Assembly (NCBI RefSeq): GCF_900142765.1
Contig: NZ_FRCB01000001.1
Coordinates: forward strand, 434,001-498,000
Source of the DNA: Roseovarius litoreus
GTDB taxonomy: Bacteria; Pseudomonadota; Alphaproteobacteria; Rhodobacterales; Rhodobacteraceae
Length of the DNA: 64,000 bases
Direction of reading: 5' to 3'
The position numbers and the translations under genes were made by a program. Below, piece by piece: positions 45,161 to 53,595 of this stretch (the stretch's first letter is position 1; the number at the start of each line of letters is the position of its first letter). The notes under the pieces were generated by a model. That model made no database searches. It was given only the letters and a program-made list of their open reading frames with translations, and was not told the DNA's origin.

Positions 45161-45520
45161 CTAGAAGCCGTGCAGTCTCTTGGCCCATTGAAAGCCGATG
45201 AACACGCCTTTGACACGTGGCAGCAGGACGAGGGCCAGAGCCGTGGACAACACCACCATGAAGAGCGCGACCCAGAGGGGCCGGGGCGTGAAGAGCGAAT
45301 AGATCAGGCCGAACATGGGAAAGACGATGGCGACCACCACCAGCAGGGTGAAATAGGCGGGGCCGTCATCGGTGCGCGCATGGCTGAGGTCCTGTCCGCA
45401 ATGGGCGCACTGGTCTTTGACCGTGAGGTAGCCGGAGAGGACTTTGCCCTGCCCACAGGATGGGCATTTCAGCATGGCCCCTCTGAAGATCGCTTGTCGT
45501 GTGTCGCGTTGGTCGTCCAT
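45161..45520 (-). CDS. DUF983 membrane protein
   Basis: 119 aa: a cytosolic zinc-ribbon-like start (CPSCGQGKVLSGY and CAHCGQDL) followed by two transmembrane helices (YFTLLVVVAIVFPMFGLIY and LWVALFMVVLSTALALVLL). This is DUF983, common in alphaproteobacteria and sometimes near cytochrome oxidase genes; role unknown. Start MDDQRDTRQAIF chosen; the long upstream extension in frame is not family-like. Convergent with the COG4091 gene, with a small GTGCCC/GGGCAC hairpin at 45109-45130 between. Confidence 0.88.
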   Translation of the reverse strand: MDDQRDTRQAIFRGAMLKCPSCGQGKVLSGYLTVKDQCAHCGQDLSHARTDDGPAYFTLLVVVAIVFPMFGLIYSLFTPRPLWVALFMVVLSTALALVLLPRVKGVFIGFQWAKRLHGF

Positions 45521-45732
45521 ATGCCTGGCACTTTCCGGTTTGTCGCTGCCTGACGGCAACAGGCGCATGTCATCGCACGAGGCTCGCCGAACAGCAACAG
45601 GGTCCGAAGAGGTGCCATAGGGCGCGCGGACGCGCCTGACCGCCCCCTCCCGCCAGCCCGAAAAACCGGCCCCTGCCCTACAAATCCTGACATGTCTGCC
45701 GTTTGAGTTTTCGAACAAGCGGGACGGGACGC

Positions 45733-46554
45733 ATGAAAGACACAGAGTTTCAGCCAGCAAGGATGCCGGCGAATGAAGAGCGGCGGTTGGCTGCGGTGAA
45801 GCGCAGCGGGCTGATGGGGAGCAAGGCGTTGTCGAGGTTCGACATCTACACCAAGCTCTTTCGGCATATCGCGGGGGTGCCTGTCTCGTATACCGGCCTG
45901 TTGGATGAGGCGCGGCAGTATTTTCTGTCGGAGAATTTCACCGGCTGCCTGACCGGCGCGACCGAGGTGGCGCGGGAAAACACGATCTGTCAGCACGCGT
46001 TGCTGGATACCAAGCCCGTCATCGTGAGCGACATGCGCCAGCACCCCACGTTCGAGGCGCATCCGCTGATCACGGGCGATCCGCATTGGGTGTTCTGGGC
46101 GGGCTTTCCGCTGGTTACGGCGGAGGGCTACGTTTTGGGCACGATCTGTGCGGTGGATTTCGAGCCGAGAGAGTTGAGCGAGGATCAGGTGGAACTGTTG
46201 AGCGGGGTTGCGGCGGAGATGGTGCTGAGCATTCAGATGCAGACCGACCGGCAGGAACAGACGGCACGCGATTGCGAGCGCATTCTGCGGGAATTTCAGA
46301 ACGCCGGTCTTAACGAGACGGGCACAGCACGGGCGTTTCTGAACCTGTGCATGGGTCAGCCGGTGGCGAGGGAGGAGCAAATATCGCTGCTCGCGCTTGG
46401 TCTGGCGCTGGAGACCGAGACCGGTCTGGAGCTGAGCGAAGAGGGCACGACGCTGAAGACCGGAAACGGGCTTGGGCCGGCGGACTACAAGCGGGCGGTG
46501 TCGCCGCTGAAGAACACCGAGTTGCTGGACGCGATGTTCGCGCTTCTGGATTGA
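45733..46554 (+). CDS. GAF-domain protein
   Basis: 273 aa. A GAF domain spans about 30-175 (FDIYTKLFRHIAGVPVSYTGLLD, ENTICQHALLDTKPVIVSDMRQHPTF, WAGFPLVTAEGYVLGTICAVDFEPRELSEDQVELL), of the type found in front of diguanylate cyclases or histidine kinases, but here there is no output domain, only a helical C-terminus (about 180-273). It may be a soluble sensor acting through a partner such as the 103-aa protein 13 nt downstream. Ligand unknown. Confidence 0.82.
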   Translation: MKDTEFQPARMPANEERRLAAVKRSGLMGSKALSRFDIYTKLFRHIAGVPVSYTGLLDEARQYFLSENFTGCLTGATEVARENTICQHALLDTKPVIVSDMRQHPTFEAHPLITGDPHWVFWAGFPLVTAEGYVLGTICAVDFEPRELSEDQVELLSGVAAEMVLSIQMQTDRQEQTARDCERILREFQNAGLNETGTARAFLNLCMGQPVAREEQISLLALGLALETETGLELSEEGTTLKTGNGLGPADYKRAVSPLKNTELLDAMFALLD

Positions 46555-46567
46555 GAGGGATCGCGAG

Positions 46568-46879
46568 ATGTATAGTCGCGTTTATACGCTGCGCTTCAAG
46601 TCCCTCGAACAGGCCAAGATCGGGGTGTCAATTCTGTCCGAGGAAATCGGCGGCGCGATCGCGGAGGCCAATATCTCGAGCCTGAGCATCCTGATCGACA
46701 AGGGCGCCACGGTCACGCTGATCGTGCGGTTCGACCAGCAGGACGAGCTGGACGCTTTCGTGAAAGGCAAGATCGACGTGCTGCAACGGCTCAAGACCGC
46801 GTTCGAGCTGACGGAATATAGCGAAAGCACGGCGGTGGCGGTCTATCTGTTCGACCGCGAGGCCGGGTCGCTGAGCTGA
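46568..46879 (+). CDS. hypothetical protein linked to the GAF protein
   Basis: 103 aa, MYSRVYTLRFKSLEQAKIGVSILSEEIGG, with alternating beta strands and helices (SLSILIDKGATVTLIVRFDQQDELDAFVKGK) suggestive of a small ferredoxin-like or antibiotic-monooxygenase-like fold. No motif assigned. It begins 13 nt after the GAF gene and ends 57 nt before livH, so all may share one transcript. Confidence 0.72.
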   Translation: MYSRVYTLRFKSLEQAKIGVSILSEEIGGAIAEANISSLSILIDKGATVTLIVRFDQQDELDAFVKGKIDVLQRLKTAFELTEYSESTAVAVYLFDREAGSLS

Positions 46880-46894
46880 TCGAGAGATCATGAG

Positions 46895-46926
46895 GGCTTG
46901 CCCTGACGCCCCGTCCGGGGCAAGCC
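46895..46926 (+). other. hairpin abutting the livH start
   Basis: 9-bp stem GGCTTGCCC/GGGCAAGCC with a 14-nt loop, ending 10 nt before ATG 46937. It may be a weak terminator or attenuator after the 103-aa gene, or mask the ribosome-binding region of livH, which lacks a clear Shine-Dalgarno. Confidence 0.5.
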
Positions 46927-46936
46927 TGTGCGGGAT

Positions 46937-47863
46937 ATGGAGATCGGACCATATATCCTGCTGGCCTCGCTCGAGGGGGCAGTGACGGCGGCGGTGCTGG
47001 CGCTGACGGCGGTGGGCCTGTCGCTGGTGTTCGGGGTGATGCGGGTCGTCAATATCGCGCATGGAGAGTTCTTCATGCTGGGAGCGGTGATCGCATGGTA
47101 TGTGGCCCATTGGATGGGCGGGCATCCCGCACTGGGCTTTGTCGCGGCACTGGTGGTGGCGCCGCTGCTGGTGGGCGCGATCGCGGTGGCGGCCGATATG
47201 ACGATCCTCAAGCGGCTGGACTATGACCCCGAGCGCACGATCGTGGCGACCATCGGGCTTCTTTACATCATCCAGCAGCTGACGCTGATGAGCTATGGCC
47301 CCGAGGCCCGCCCGGTGGAGGCGCCGTTCAACCAGCGCATCGCCCTGCCCTGGATCGAGAGGGGCGAGAGCGGCTGGCAATTCTATTATCCGTGGGGGTT
47401 GTCGACGACCAGCTACAAGCTGGCGGTGATCGGTGCTGCGGGCGCGGTGCTGTGCGGGGTGTGGGCGCTGATGACACGCACCCGCATCGGGCTGGTGATG
47501 CGCGCCACGCAGGCTGACCGGGAGATGGCGCTGGCCTTCGGCATCCCGGTGGAAAAGGTCTATGCGCTGGTCTTCGGGCTTGGCGCCGGGCTGGCGGCGC
47601 TGGCGGCGGTGCTGATCGTGCCCATTCAGCAGGCGCATTACCTGATGGGGGCCGATCCGCTTCTGTTGTCGTTCATCGTGGTCATCATCGGAGGGCTTGG
47701 CAGCCTTCCCGGCACGGTGCTTGCGGCGGTGCTGATCGGGCTGAGCGACGGGATCATCTCGGTCTTCTTCTCGCCGACACTGGCCAAGATCCTTGCGACG
47801 CTGCTGGTCGGGCTGGTGCTGGTGTTCCGGCCCCAGGGGCTTTTCGGGACGCGGGCGGCATGA
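46937..47863 (+). CDS. livH: branched-chain amino acid-type ABC transporter permease LivH
   Basis: Inner-membrane permease with about eight helices, 308 aa from MEIGPYILLASLEGAVTAAV (GTG 46928 is an alternative start). LivH hallmarks: TAVGLSLVFGVMRVVNIAHGEFFMLGA near the N-terminus, MRATQADREMALAFGIPVEKVYALVFGLGAGLAALAAVL (the EAA-like ATPase contact) and GGLGSLPGTVLAAVLIGLSDG. Overlaps livM by 4 nt. The substrate could be branched-chain amino acids, urea or amides; no binding protein is present to decide. Confidence 0.92.
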   Translation: MEIGPYILLASLEGAVTAAVLALTAVGLSLVFGVMRVVNIAHGEFFMLGAVIAWYVAHWMGGHPALGFVAALVVAPLLVGAIAVAADMTILKRLDYDPERTIVATIGLLYIIQQLTLMSYGPEARPVEAPFNQRIALPWIERGESGWQFYYPWGLSTTSYKLAVIGAAGAVLCGVWALMTRTRIGLVMRATQADREMALAFGIPVEKVYALVFGLGAGLAALAAVLIVPIQQAHYLMGADPLLLSFIVVIIGGLGSLPGTVLAAVLIGLSDGIISVFFSPTLAKILATLLVGLVLVFRPQGLFGTRAA

Positions 47864-48807
47864 GCATCGAGACGCGGCGGGTTCTGGCCCTGCATGGCGG
47901 GCTTGTGGCGCTGCTGATCGGGCTGCATTTCGTGCTGCCGGCCTATCACCACGGCAATCTGGCGCGGATCATGGTGCTGGCGAGCTATGCGATCGGCTAC
48001 AACATCCTGTTCGGCTATACCGGCCTTTTGAGCCTTGGTCATGCGCTGTTCTTTGCCGCGGGCATGTATGGCATGGCCCTGACCATCCAGCATGCGGGCT
48101 TCACCCCGGCGCCGGGGCTGTTAAGCGGGATTGTGGCGGGCGCGCTGATCTCGGGGGCGCTGGCGCTGCTGGCGCTGAGGACGACAGGCGTGGCCTTCAT
48201 GATCGTGACGCTGATGTTCGCGCAGGCGGGATATCTGACGATCCTCTATTTCGGAGAGTACACGCGGGGTGACGAGGGCTTCGTGATCCAGACGGCACAG
48301 CGCGTGCTGTGGGGCATCGACCTGAGCGATCCGGCAAACCGCTATTTCGCGGCGCTGAGCCTGTTTGCGATCTGCCTTGGCCTGAGCCTGTGGCTGGTGC
48401 GCGCGCCCTTTGGCCGGGTGCTGGTGGCGATCCGCGAAAACGAGGAGCGGGTCAGGATGCTGGGCTATGACATCTATGCCCACAAGCTGGGGGCGATGGT
48501 CATCTCGGGCACGATGGCCGCCGCGTCTGGGGCGGTTTACGGGCTGCTCTTCGGTTATGCCGGGGCCAGTTTCGCCAGCGTGCAATATTCGATCTTCCCG
48601 CTTCTGTGGGTGCTTCTGGGGGGCGCGGGCACGGTGCTTGGCCCGTTCATCGGCACATTGTTCATGTTCTACCTCATCGATCTGAGTTCGGGGATCACCA
48701 GCGCCTATATGCTGATCGCGGGGGTCACGCTGGTGGCGCTGACGCTTTTTGCGCCACAGGGGCTGGCCGGAGAGGTCCGGCGCCGGATCTGGAAAGGTCT
48801 GCCATGA
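47860..48807 (+). CDS. livM: branched-chain amino acid-type ABC transporter permease LivM
   Basis: Second permease of the importer, 315 aa. Typical LivM segments: ASYAIGYNILFGYTGLLSLGHALFFAAGMYG, LLALRTTGVAFMIVTLMFAQAGYL and VAIRENEERVRMLGYDIYAHKLGAMVISGTMAAASGAVYG. Four-nucleotide overlaps on both sides (livH, livG) show tight coupling. Confidence 0.93.
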   Translation: MSIETRRVLALHGGLVALLIGLHFVLPAYHHGNLARIMVLASYAIGYNILFGYTGLLSLGHALFFAAGMYGMALTIQHAGFTPAPGLLSGIVAGALISGALALLALRTTGVAFMIVTLMFAQAGYLTILYFGEYTRGDEGFVIQTAQRVLWGIDLSDPANRYFAALSLFAICLGLSLWLVRAPFGRVLVAIRENEERVRMLGYDIYAHKLGAMVISGTMAAASGAVYGLLFGYAGASFASVQYSIFPLLWVLLGGAGTVLGPFIGTLFMFYLIDLSSGITSAYMLIAGVTLVALTLFAPQGLAGEVRRRIWKGLP

Positions 48808-49520
48808 GCGGCGCGTTGCTGTCGACGCGCGGCCTGTCGAAGCGGTTCGACGGGTTGCAGGCGGTGACGGAGGTGGATTTCGATCTGGCGCGGGGCGAGG
48901 TGCGGGCCTTGATCGGCCCGAACGGGGCCGGCAAGACGACGCTGGTGGGCATGATCTGCGGACGCGTGGCCCCATCGGCGGGGACGATCCTGTTCGACGG
49001 CGAGGACATCACCGGCCTGCCCGCGCATCGCCGCATCCGGCGTGGCATGGCCTATACGTTCCAGATCACCTCGGTCTTCGCGGGGCTGAGTGTGCACGAG
49101 AATGTCGCTCTGGCGGCAAGGCGGCGTCTGACGGGGGCTGTGCGCGTGGACGCAGCGGTGTCCGAGGCGCTGGCGCGGGTGGGCCTGAGTGATCGCAGCG
49201 AAGAGGAGGCGGGCAACCTGAGCTATGGTCATCAACGGCTGCTGGAGATTGCCATGGGACTGGTGCAGGCGCCCCGGCTGCTGATCCTCGACGAGCCGAC
49301 GCAGGGCCTGTCGGATGGCGAGATCGAAGGCTTCAAGGCGCTGATCCGCGAGGTGAGGGAGCAGGCGGCGATCCTGCTGATCGAGCATAACATGCATGTG
49401 GTGATGGAGCTGGCCGACCGGGTCACGGTGCTGAATTTCGGCACGGTGCTGGCCGAGGGGACACCTGCACAGATCCATGAGAACCGCGCCGTGCAGGCGG
49501 CCTATCTGGGGACGGGATGA
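48804..49520 (+). CDS. livG: branched-chain amino acid-type ABC transporter ATP-binding protein LivG
   Basis: 238 aa ATPase. Walker A GPNGAGKTT, Q-loop FQITSVF (Q in TFQITS), signature LSYGHQRLLE (the variant S-Y-G found in LivG-type proteins), Walker B LLILDEPTQGL and switch His in LLIEHNMHVVMEL. ATG 48804 overlaps the livM stop; earlier in-frame codons lie inside livM and are rejected. Confidence 0.94.
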   Translation: MSGALLSTRGLSKRFDGLQAVTEVDFDLARGEVRALIGPNGAGKTTLVGMICGRVAPSAGTILFDGEDITGLPAHRRIRRGMAYTFQITSVFAGLSVHENVALAARRRLTGAVRVDAAVSEALARVGLSDRSEEEAGNLSYGHQRLLEIAMGLVQAPRLLILDEPTQGLSDGEIEGFKALIREVREQAAILLIEHNMHVVMELADRVTVLNFGTVLAEGTPAQIHENRAVQAAYLGTG

Positions 49521-50215
49521 TGCTGCGGCTGGAAGCGATCAGCGCGGGCTATGGCAAGGCGCAGGTGCTGCGGGACTTTTCGCTGGACGTGGCGCAAGGC
49601 GAGATCGTCTGCCTGCTGGGGCGCAACGGGGCGGGCAAGACCACGGTGATGAAGGCGGCGATGGGACTTTTGCCGCTGATGGGGGGGCGCGTGCTGCTGG
49701 ATGGCGCGGAGATCAGCCGGCGTCCCGCCCATGAGGTGCCGCGCGCCGGGCTGGGATATATCCCGCAGGGTCGGCGCCTGTTCACCGGGCTGAGCGTGGC
49801 ACAGAACCTCGAGATCGGGTTGCGGGCGCGACGATCGGGGCGCGACACGCTGGAGGAAGTGCTTGAGTTGTTCCCCCGCCTGCGCGAGCGGATGGACCAG
49901 CCGGCGCAGACCCTGTCGGGCGGCGAACAGCAAATGCTGGCCACGGCGCGCGCGCTGTGCCTGAGGCCCAAGGCGCTGCTGCTGGACGAGCCGACCGAAG
50001 GCCTGCAGCCGTCGATGATCGACGCGATCCGGCAGGTGATCGTGACGCTGCGCGAGGCGGGCGTGGCGATCCTTCTGGTGGAGCAGAGGGTGGATGCGGT
50101 GCTGTCGGTGGCGGACCGGGTGGCCTTTCTTGAAAACGGGCGCGGCGGCGCGGTGATGGAGGCCAGCCAATTGCGCGCGGATCGCAGCATCGTGGACCGC
50201 TATATCGGCGTCTGA
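49517..50215 (+). CDS. livF: branched-chain amino acid-type ABC transporter ATP-binding protein LivF
   Basis: 232 aa ATPase, last gene of livHMGF. Walker A GRNGAGKTT, GLGYIPQGRRLFTGLSVAQNLEIGL (Q-loop region typical of LivF), signature LSGGEQQMLATARAL, Walker B LLLDEPTEGLQP and switch region ILLVEQRVDAVLSVADRV. The start overlaps livG by 4 nt (ATG 49520 is the next codon). Followed by a bidirectional hairpin facing moeA. Confidence 0.94.
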   Translation: MMLRLEAISAGYGKAQVLRDFSLDVAQGEIVCLLGRNGAGKTTVMKAAMGLLPLMGGRVLLDGAEISRRPAHEVPRAGLGYIPQGRRLFTGLSVAQNLEIGLRARRSGRDTLEEVLELFPRLRERMDQPAQTLSGGEQQMLATARALCLRPKALLLDEPTEGLQPSMIDAIRQVIVTLREAGVAILLVEQRVDAVLSVADRVAFLENGRGGAVMEASQLRADRSIVDRYIGV

Positions 50216-50255
50216 GCCCTGCGGCGGGCGGTGCAGGGGGCCCTGCCCCCGACGC

Positions 50256-50279
50256 TGAAATCCCTCAAGGGGGATTTCA
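50256..50279. terminator. bidirectional hairpin between livF and moeA
   Basis: Stem TGAAATCCC/GGGATTTCA with a 6-nt loop, in a C/G-run-rich 124-nt gap between two convergent operons. A further GGGGGCCCTGCCCCC-like palindrome lies just before it (about 50236-50250). Confidence 0.65.
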
Positions 50280-50339
50280 ACGCCTCCCCCGGGATATTTC
50301 AGGCCAGAAGAAACGACAGGGCGCTGCGGGGGATTGCGG

Positions 50340-52466
50340 TCAGAGGAAGCTGCCGAAGGGCAGGAAGCGCACCGGGGTTCCCGGGGTGATATGGGCAGCG
50401 CCATCGGGCAGTTCGACCAGACCTTCGGCCCAGCTGAGGCCGCTGATCCGGCCCGAGCCTTCGGATTTGAACACCTCGGCGCGGCCATCGCGCATCCGCG
50501 CACGCAGATATTCGCGGCGGCCCGGTTTCTTGGATTTCTCGAAGCCGGCGGGCAGATCGAAGCCCTGCGGCGTCTGCCAGTCCGCACCGGCAAGACGCGC
50601 CATGGCGGGGCGCGCGAAGATCAGCGTGCAGACAAGCGCCGCCACAGGATTGCCGGGCAGGCCGAAGACCGGCGTGCCGGACCACAGGCCAAGCGCCAGC
50701 GGGCGGCCCGGTTTCACGGCGATGCGCCATTCGGTCATGGCGCCCGCCTCGTTCAGCAGGGCCGAGACATGGTCTTCGTCGCCCGAGGAGGCGCCGCCGG
50801 AGGTGAGGATCACATCGGCCCCCGATGCGCCGCGATCGAGGGCGGCGCGAAGGGCGGCGCGATTGTCGGGGACGCGGCCCAGATCGAGCACCTCGAAGCC
50901 AAATTGCTGCATCAGGCCAAGGAGCATCGGGCGGTTGGCATCGAAGATCTGCCCGAGCCCAGCAGGATCGCCCGGCTCGACCAGTTCGTCGCCGGTGGAA
51001 ATGATCGCAACGCGCAGGCGCTCATGCACCGGCAGGGTGGCGTGGCCGGTGGCGGAGGCCAACGCCAGATCGGCCGGGGTCAGCCGGCGACCCGCGGAGA
51101 GGATGGGGGTGCCGGCGGTCACGTCTTCGCCCGCGCGGCGGGTATTGGCGCCGGGCTTGAGGCCGGGGCGGAAGGCGATATGGGTGTCGGTGGCGGTCAC
51201 ATCCTCTTGCAGGATGACGGTATCGACACCTTCGGGCAGCGCGGCACCGGTCAGCACGCGGATCGCATGACCGGGCGGCACGGTGCCGTCAAAGGGCAGG
51301 CCGGCGGCGGCGCGGCCCTGGACAAGGGGCAGCACCTGATCGCCGGTGGTGAGCGAGGCATGGGCGAAGCCGTAGCCGTCGACGGCGGTATTGGGCTGGG
51401 GCGGGTTGGCGCGCAAAGCGGTGACATCCCGCGAGAGGATGCGGCCAAGCGCCCCGGAGAGGGGCAGTTCGGTCTGTGCGACGACCGGATGCAGGCGGGT
51501 GCGCAAGAGCGCCAATGCGTCGTCCACCGGGGTCCAGTCCACACCGGCGGGCAGCGCGAAGCAATCGTCGCGCAGCGGCGGCGGCGCCAGCGGGGTGGCG
51601 GCGCCCGTTTCGGCGGCGGCCGCCTGTTCGAGTTTGTCCTCATGGCCAAGGCCCATGATCCAGCCCTCCTCGGGTGCGTCCACCTGCAACATGGCGCGCA
51701 GCGCAGGCGCAGGCAAGCGCGAGAGCGCCCGCGCCAGCAGACGGACCTGATGCGCGTCGCGGATGCCGCCCTCAGCCTCGGCGCGTCTGACGGCGCCAGC
51801 GATCAGGCTGGGCCAGATTTCGACGAAGGCCACCGGCGCATCCAGGGACTCGAACGGCCAGATTGCGATATGTCCTGCAAAGCGGCGCCGCAACCGGGTG
51901 AGCACCGGCAGGCCCATCAGAACCTGGGAGCCAACAGCGCCTGCACCGGCCAGTTGCCAGCAGGTGAAGCTGCCGGGGGCGGCGCGTTCCACGGCGCGGC
52001 GGTCGGGAAACGGGTTGGCGTAGCCCGACTTGGTGCGCGGCAGGCCCGCAATGTCATGGCGGGGGCGCGCATTGCCCCAGAAGGGGCCACGGCCCTGCCC
52101 CAGGGCGCGATTGATGGCGCCTGCGACCTCGAACCGGTTGTTGGCGCGGGGCGTGTCGGTGATCTGCGCCTCGAGCCAGTCCCAGACGGCAAGGGGATCG
52201 GCCCGGCCGGTGAGCGCCTGCGCAAAGCCCGACGGATAGGCGAAGGGGAAATCGAAGCCGATCAGGAGCCTGCGGCCCGCCGAGCGTTCGGTGTCAATCA
52301 GGTTGGCGAGGGCGGTTTCCGCCGCGGTGCGGTTGCGCAGATAGGCGGGCGGCTGGTCCTGCCCCAGCCGGGTGAGCCCCAGCCAGATCGCATCGCGGCG
52401 CGGGCGCGGGCCGGTGTCGTTGCCGCCCGACCAGTCGACGATCGCGACCGTATCGAATGAGGTCAC
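50340..52466 (-). CDS. moeA: molybdopterin molybdenumtransferase MoeA fused to an N-terminal RNase H-like (DUF429-like) domain
   Basis: 708 aa, about 300 longer than MoeA. Residues 300-708 are MoeA, which inserts molybdate into adenylylated molybdopterin: SGALGRILSRDVTALRANPPQPNTAVDGYGF, LTGAALPEGVDTVILQED, ISTGDELVEPGDP, ILTSGGASSGDEDHV and VFGLPGNPVAALV. Residues 1-275 form a separate domain: VAIVDWSGG at 7-14, LLIGFDFPFAYP at 67-78, VEIWPS at 215-220 and DAHQVRLLARAL at 237-248. These acidic motifs suggest an RNase H-like/DUF429 fold of unknown role, sometimes found alone in rhizobia as a molybdopterin-linked protein. Start overlaps mobB by 4 nt; last gene of fdhD-mobA-mobB-moeA. Confidence 0.88.
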   Translation of the reverse strand: MTSFDTVAIVDWSGGNDTGPRPRRDAIWLGLTRLGQDQPPAYLRNRTAAETALANLIDTERSAGRRLLIGFDFPFAYPSGFAQALTGRADPLAVWDWLEAQITDTPRANNRFEVAGAINRALGQGRGPFWGNARPRHDIAGLPRTKSGYANPFPDRRAVERAAPGSFTCWQLAGAGAVGSQVLMGLPVLTRLRRRFAGHIAIWPFESLDAPVAFVEIWPSLIAGAVRRAEAEGGIRDAHQVRLLARALSRLPAPALRAMLQVDAPEEGWIMGLGHEDKLEQAAAAETGAATPLAPPPLRDDCFALPAGVDWTPVDDALALLRTRLHPVVAQTELPLSGALGRILSRDVTALRANPPQPNTAVDGYGFAHASLTTGDQVLPLVQGRAAAGLPFDGTVPPGHAIRVLTGAALPEGVDTVILQEDVTATDTHIAFRPGLKPGANTRRAGEDVTAGTPILSAGRRLTPADLALASATGHATLPVHERLRVAIISTGDELVEPGDPAGLGQIFDANRPMLLGLMQQFGFEVLDLGRVPDNRAALRAALDRGASGADVILTSGGASSGDEDHVSALLNEAGAMTEWRIAVKPGRPLALGLWSGTPVFGLPGNPVAALVCTLIFARPAMARLAGADWQTPQGFDLPAGFEKSKKPGRREYLRARMRDGRAEVFKSEGSGRISGLSWAEGLVELPDGAAHITPGTPVRFLPFGSFL

Positions 52467-52954
52467 AGACCGACCTCGGACAGGATGAAATCGGCGATGG
52501 CCACGGTGTCGTCGAGATCGAATACCGGGCGGTCCAGATCGAGAGCCGTGTCGCTGGCCACGGCGCGCACGGTGGGATCGTCGGGCGCGATCAGGGGATT
52601 TCCCGTGACGGCGCGATGCGCTTCCACCTTGGGATGAGTGTCGCGCTTGTAGCCTTCGACGAGGATCAGATCGACCGGCGACAGCCTGGCCAGCAGATCG
52701 GCAAGGGACGGCTCGGGCGTGTCGCGCAATTCATGCATCAGGGCGACGCGATTGCGCGAGGCCAGAAGCACCTCGGTCGCTCCTGCAATGCGGTGACGGT
52801 GGCTGTCCTTGCCGGGGTGGTCCACATCGAAGCTGTGATGGGCGTGCTTGACCGTCGAGACGGAAATGCCGCGGCCCGTGATTTCGGTCACGAGGCGTTC
52901 CATGAGCCCCGTCTTGCCGGCGTTCTTCCAGCCGACGACGCCGTATATCCTCAT
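52463..52954 (-). CDS. mobB: molybdopterin-guanine dinucleotide biosynthesis adaptor MobB
   Basis: 163-aa GTP-binding protein that assists MobA. P-loop GWKNAGKTGLMERLV near the N-terminus, VSTVKHAHHSFDVDHPGKDSHRHRIAGA (family signature with HPGKDS) and LILVEGYKRDTHPKVE (Walker B-like). Four-nucleotide overlaps with mobA upstream and moeA downstream. Confidence 0.95.
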   Translation of the reverse strand: MRIYGVVGWKNAGKTGLMERLVTEITGRGISVSTVKHAHHSFDVDHPGKDSHRHRIAGATEVLLASRNRVALMHELRDTPEPSLADLLARLSPVDLILVEGYKRDTHPKVEAHRAVTGNPLIAPDDPTVRAVASDTALDLDRPVFDLDDTVAIADFILSEVGL

Positions 52955-53595
52955 GACGCGGACTCCAGCATGGCCCGCGCCTTTTGCAGGTCTTCGGGCG
53001 TGTTGACGTTGAAGAAGGGATCGCCCGGCCCCTCGAAGAGCGCCTCGCGGCCCGAATGTTTCTCGGTCCAGAGAACGACCTTGCGCAGACCATCCGAGAG
53101 GGCGCGGCGCAGATCGTCCCGCAGGGCGACGGGCCAGAGGCCGAAGGTGGGATGACGGATCAGCCCGGAGCGGCTCATGGATTTGGTGCGCTCATTGTCG
53201 GGGCGCGGTGTGGCGGCCAGCACCAGCGGATGCGTCATGTCCCGCCCCTCGTGGCATAGACGGGCGACCAGGTCGGAGGGGAAGAACGGCGTGTCGGCGG
53301 CGACGGTCACGATGGTCTCGGCGCCCATGGACGCGGCCCAGTCGAGCCCTGCGAGAACGCCCGCGAGAGGGCCGGGGAAATCGGCGATGCTGTCGGGCAG
53401 AACGGGCAGGCCAAGCGACGCGAAACGGGCGGGATCGCCATTGGCATTGAGCGCCAGCCCCGCCACCTGTGGTGAGAGCCGACGGGTCACATGGCCGAGG
53501 ATCGTCGTGTCGCCCAAGGGCAGCAGGCCCTTGTCGCCTCCGCCCATGCGGGTGGCCTGACCGCCGGCAAGGATCACGCCGAGCGGCAGGCTCAT
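52951..53595 (-). CDS. mobA: molybdenum cofactor guanylyltransferase MobA
   Basis: Transfers GMP from GTP to molybdopterin to give the MGD cofactor of DMSO-reductase-family enzymes such as formate dehydrogenase. 214 aa: GVILAGGQATRMGGGDKGLLPLG (GTP-binding loop), FASLGLPVLPDSIADFPGPLAGVLAGLDWA and VTVAADTPFFPSDLVARL (metal-binding Asp). Coupled by ATGA overlaps to fdhD and mobB. Confidence 0.95.
   Translation of the reverse strand: MSLPLGVILAGGQATRMGGGDKGLLPLGDTTILGHVTRRLSPQVAGLALNANGDPARFASLGLPVLPDSIADFPGPLAGVLAGLDWAASMGAETIVTVAADTPFFPSDLVARLCHEGRDMTHPLVLAATPRPDNERTKSMSRSGLIRHPTFGLWPVALRDDLRRALSDGLRKVVLWTEKHSGREALFEGPGDPFFNVNTPEDLQKARAMLESAS

Noticed and set aside
50334..52460. 708-codon plus-strand frame mirroring moeA
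   Set aside because: It is the near-exact complement of moeA, Ala/Gly/Arg-rich with no motif; MoeA is certain.
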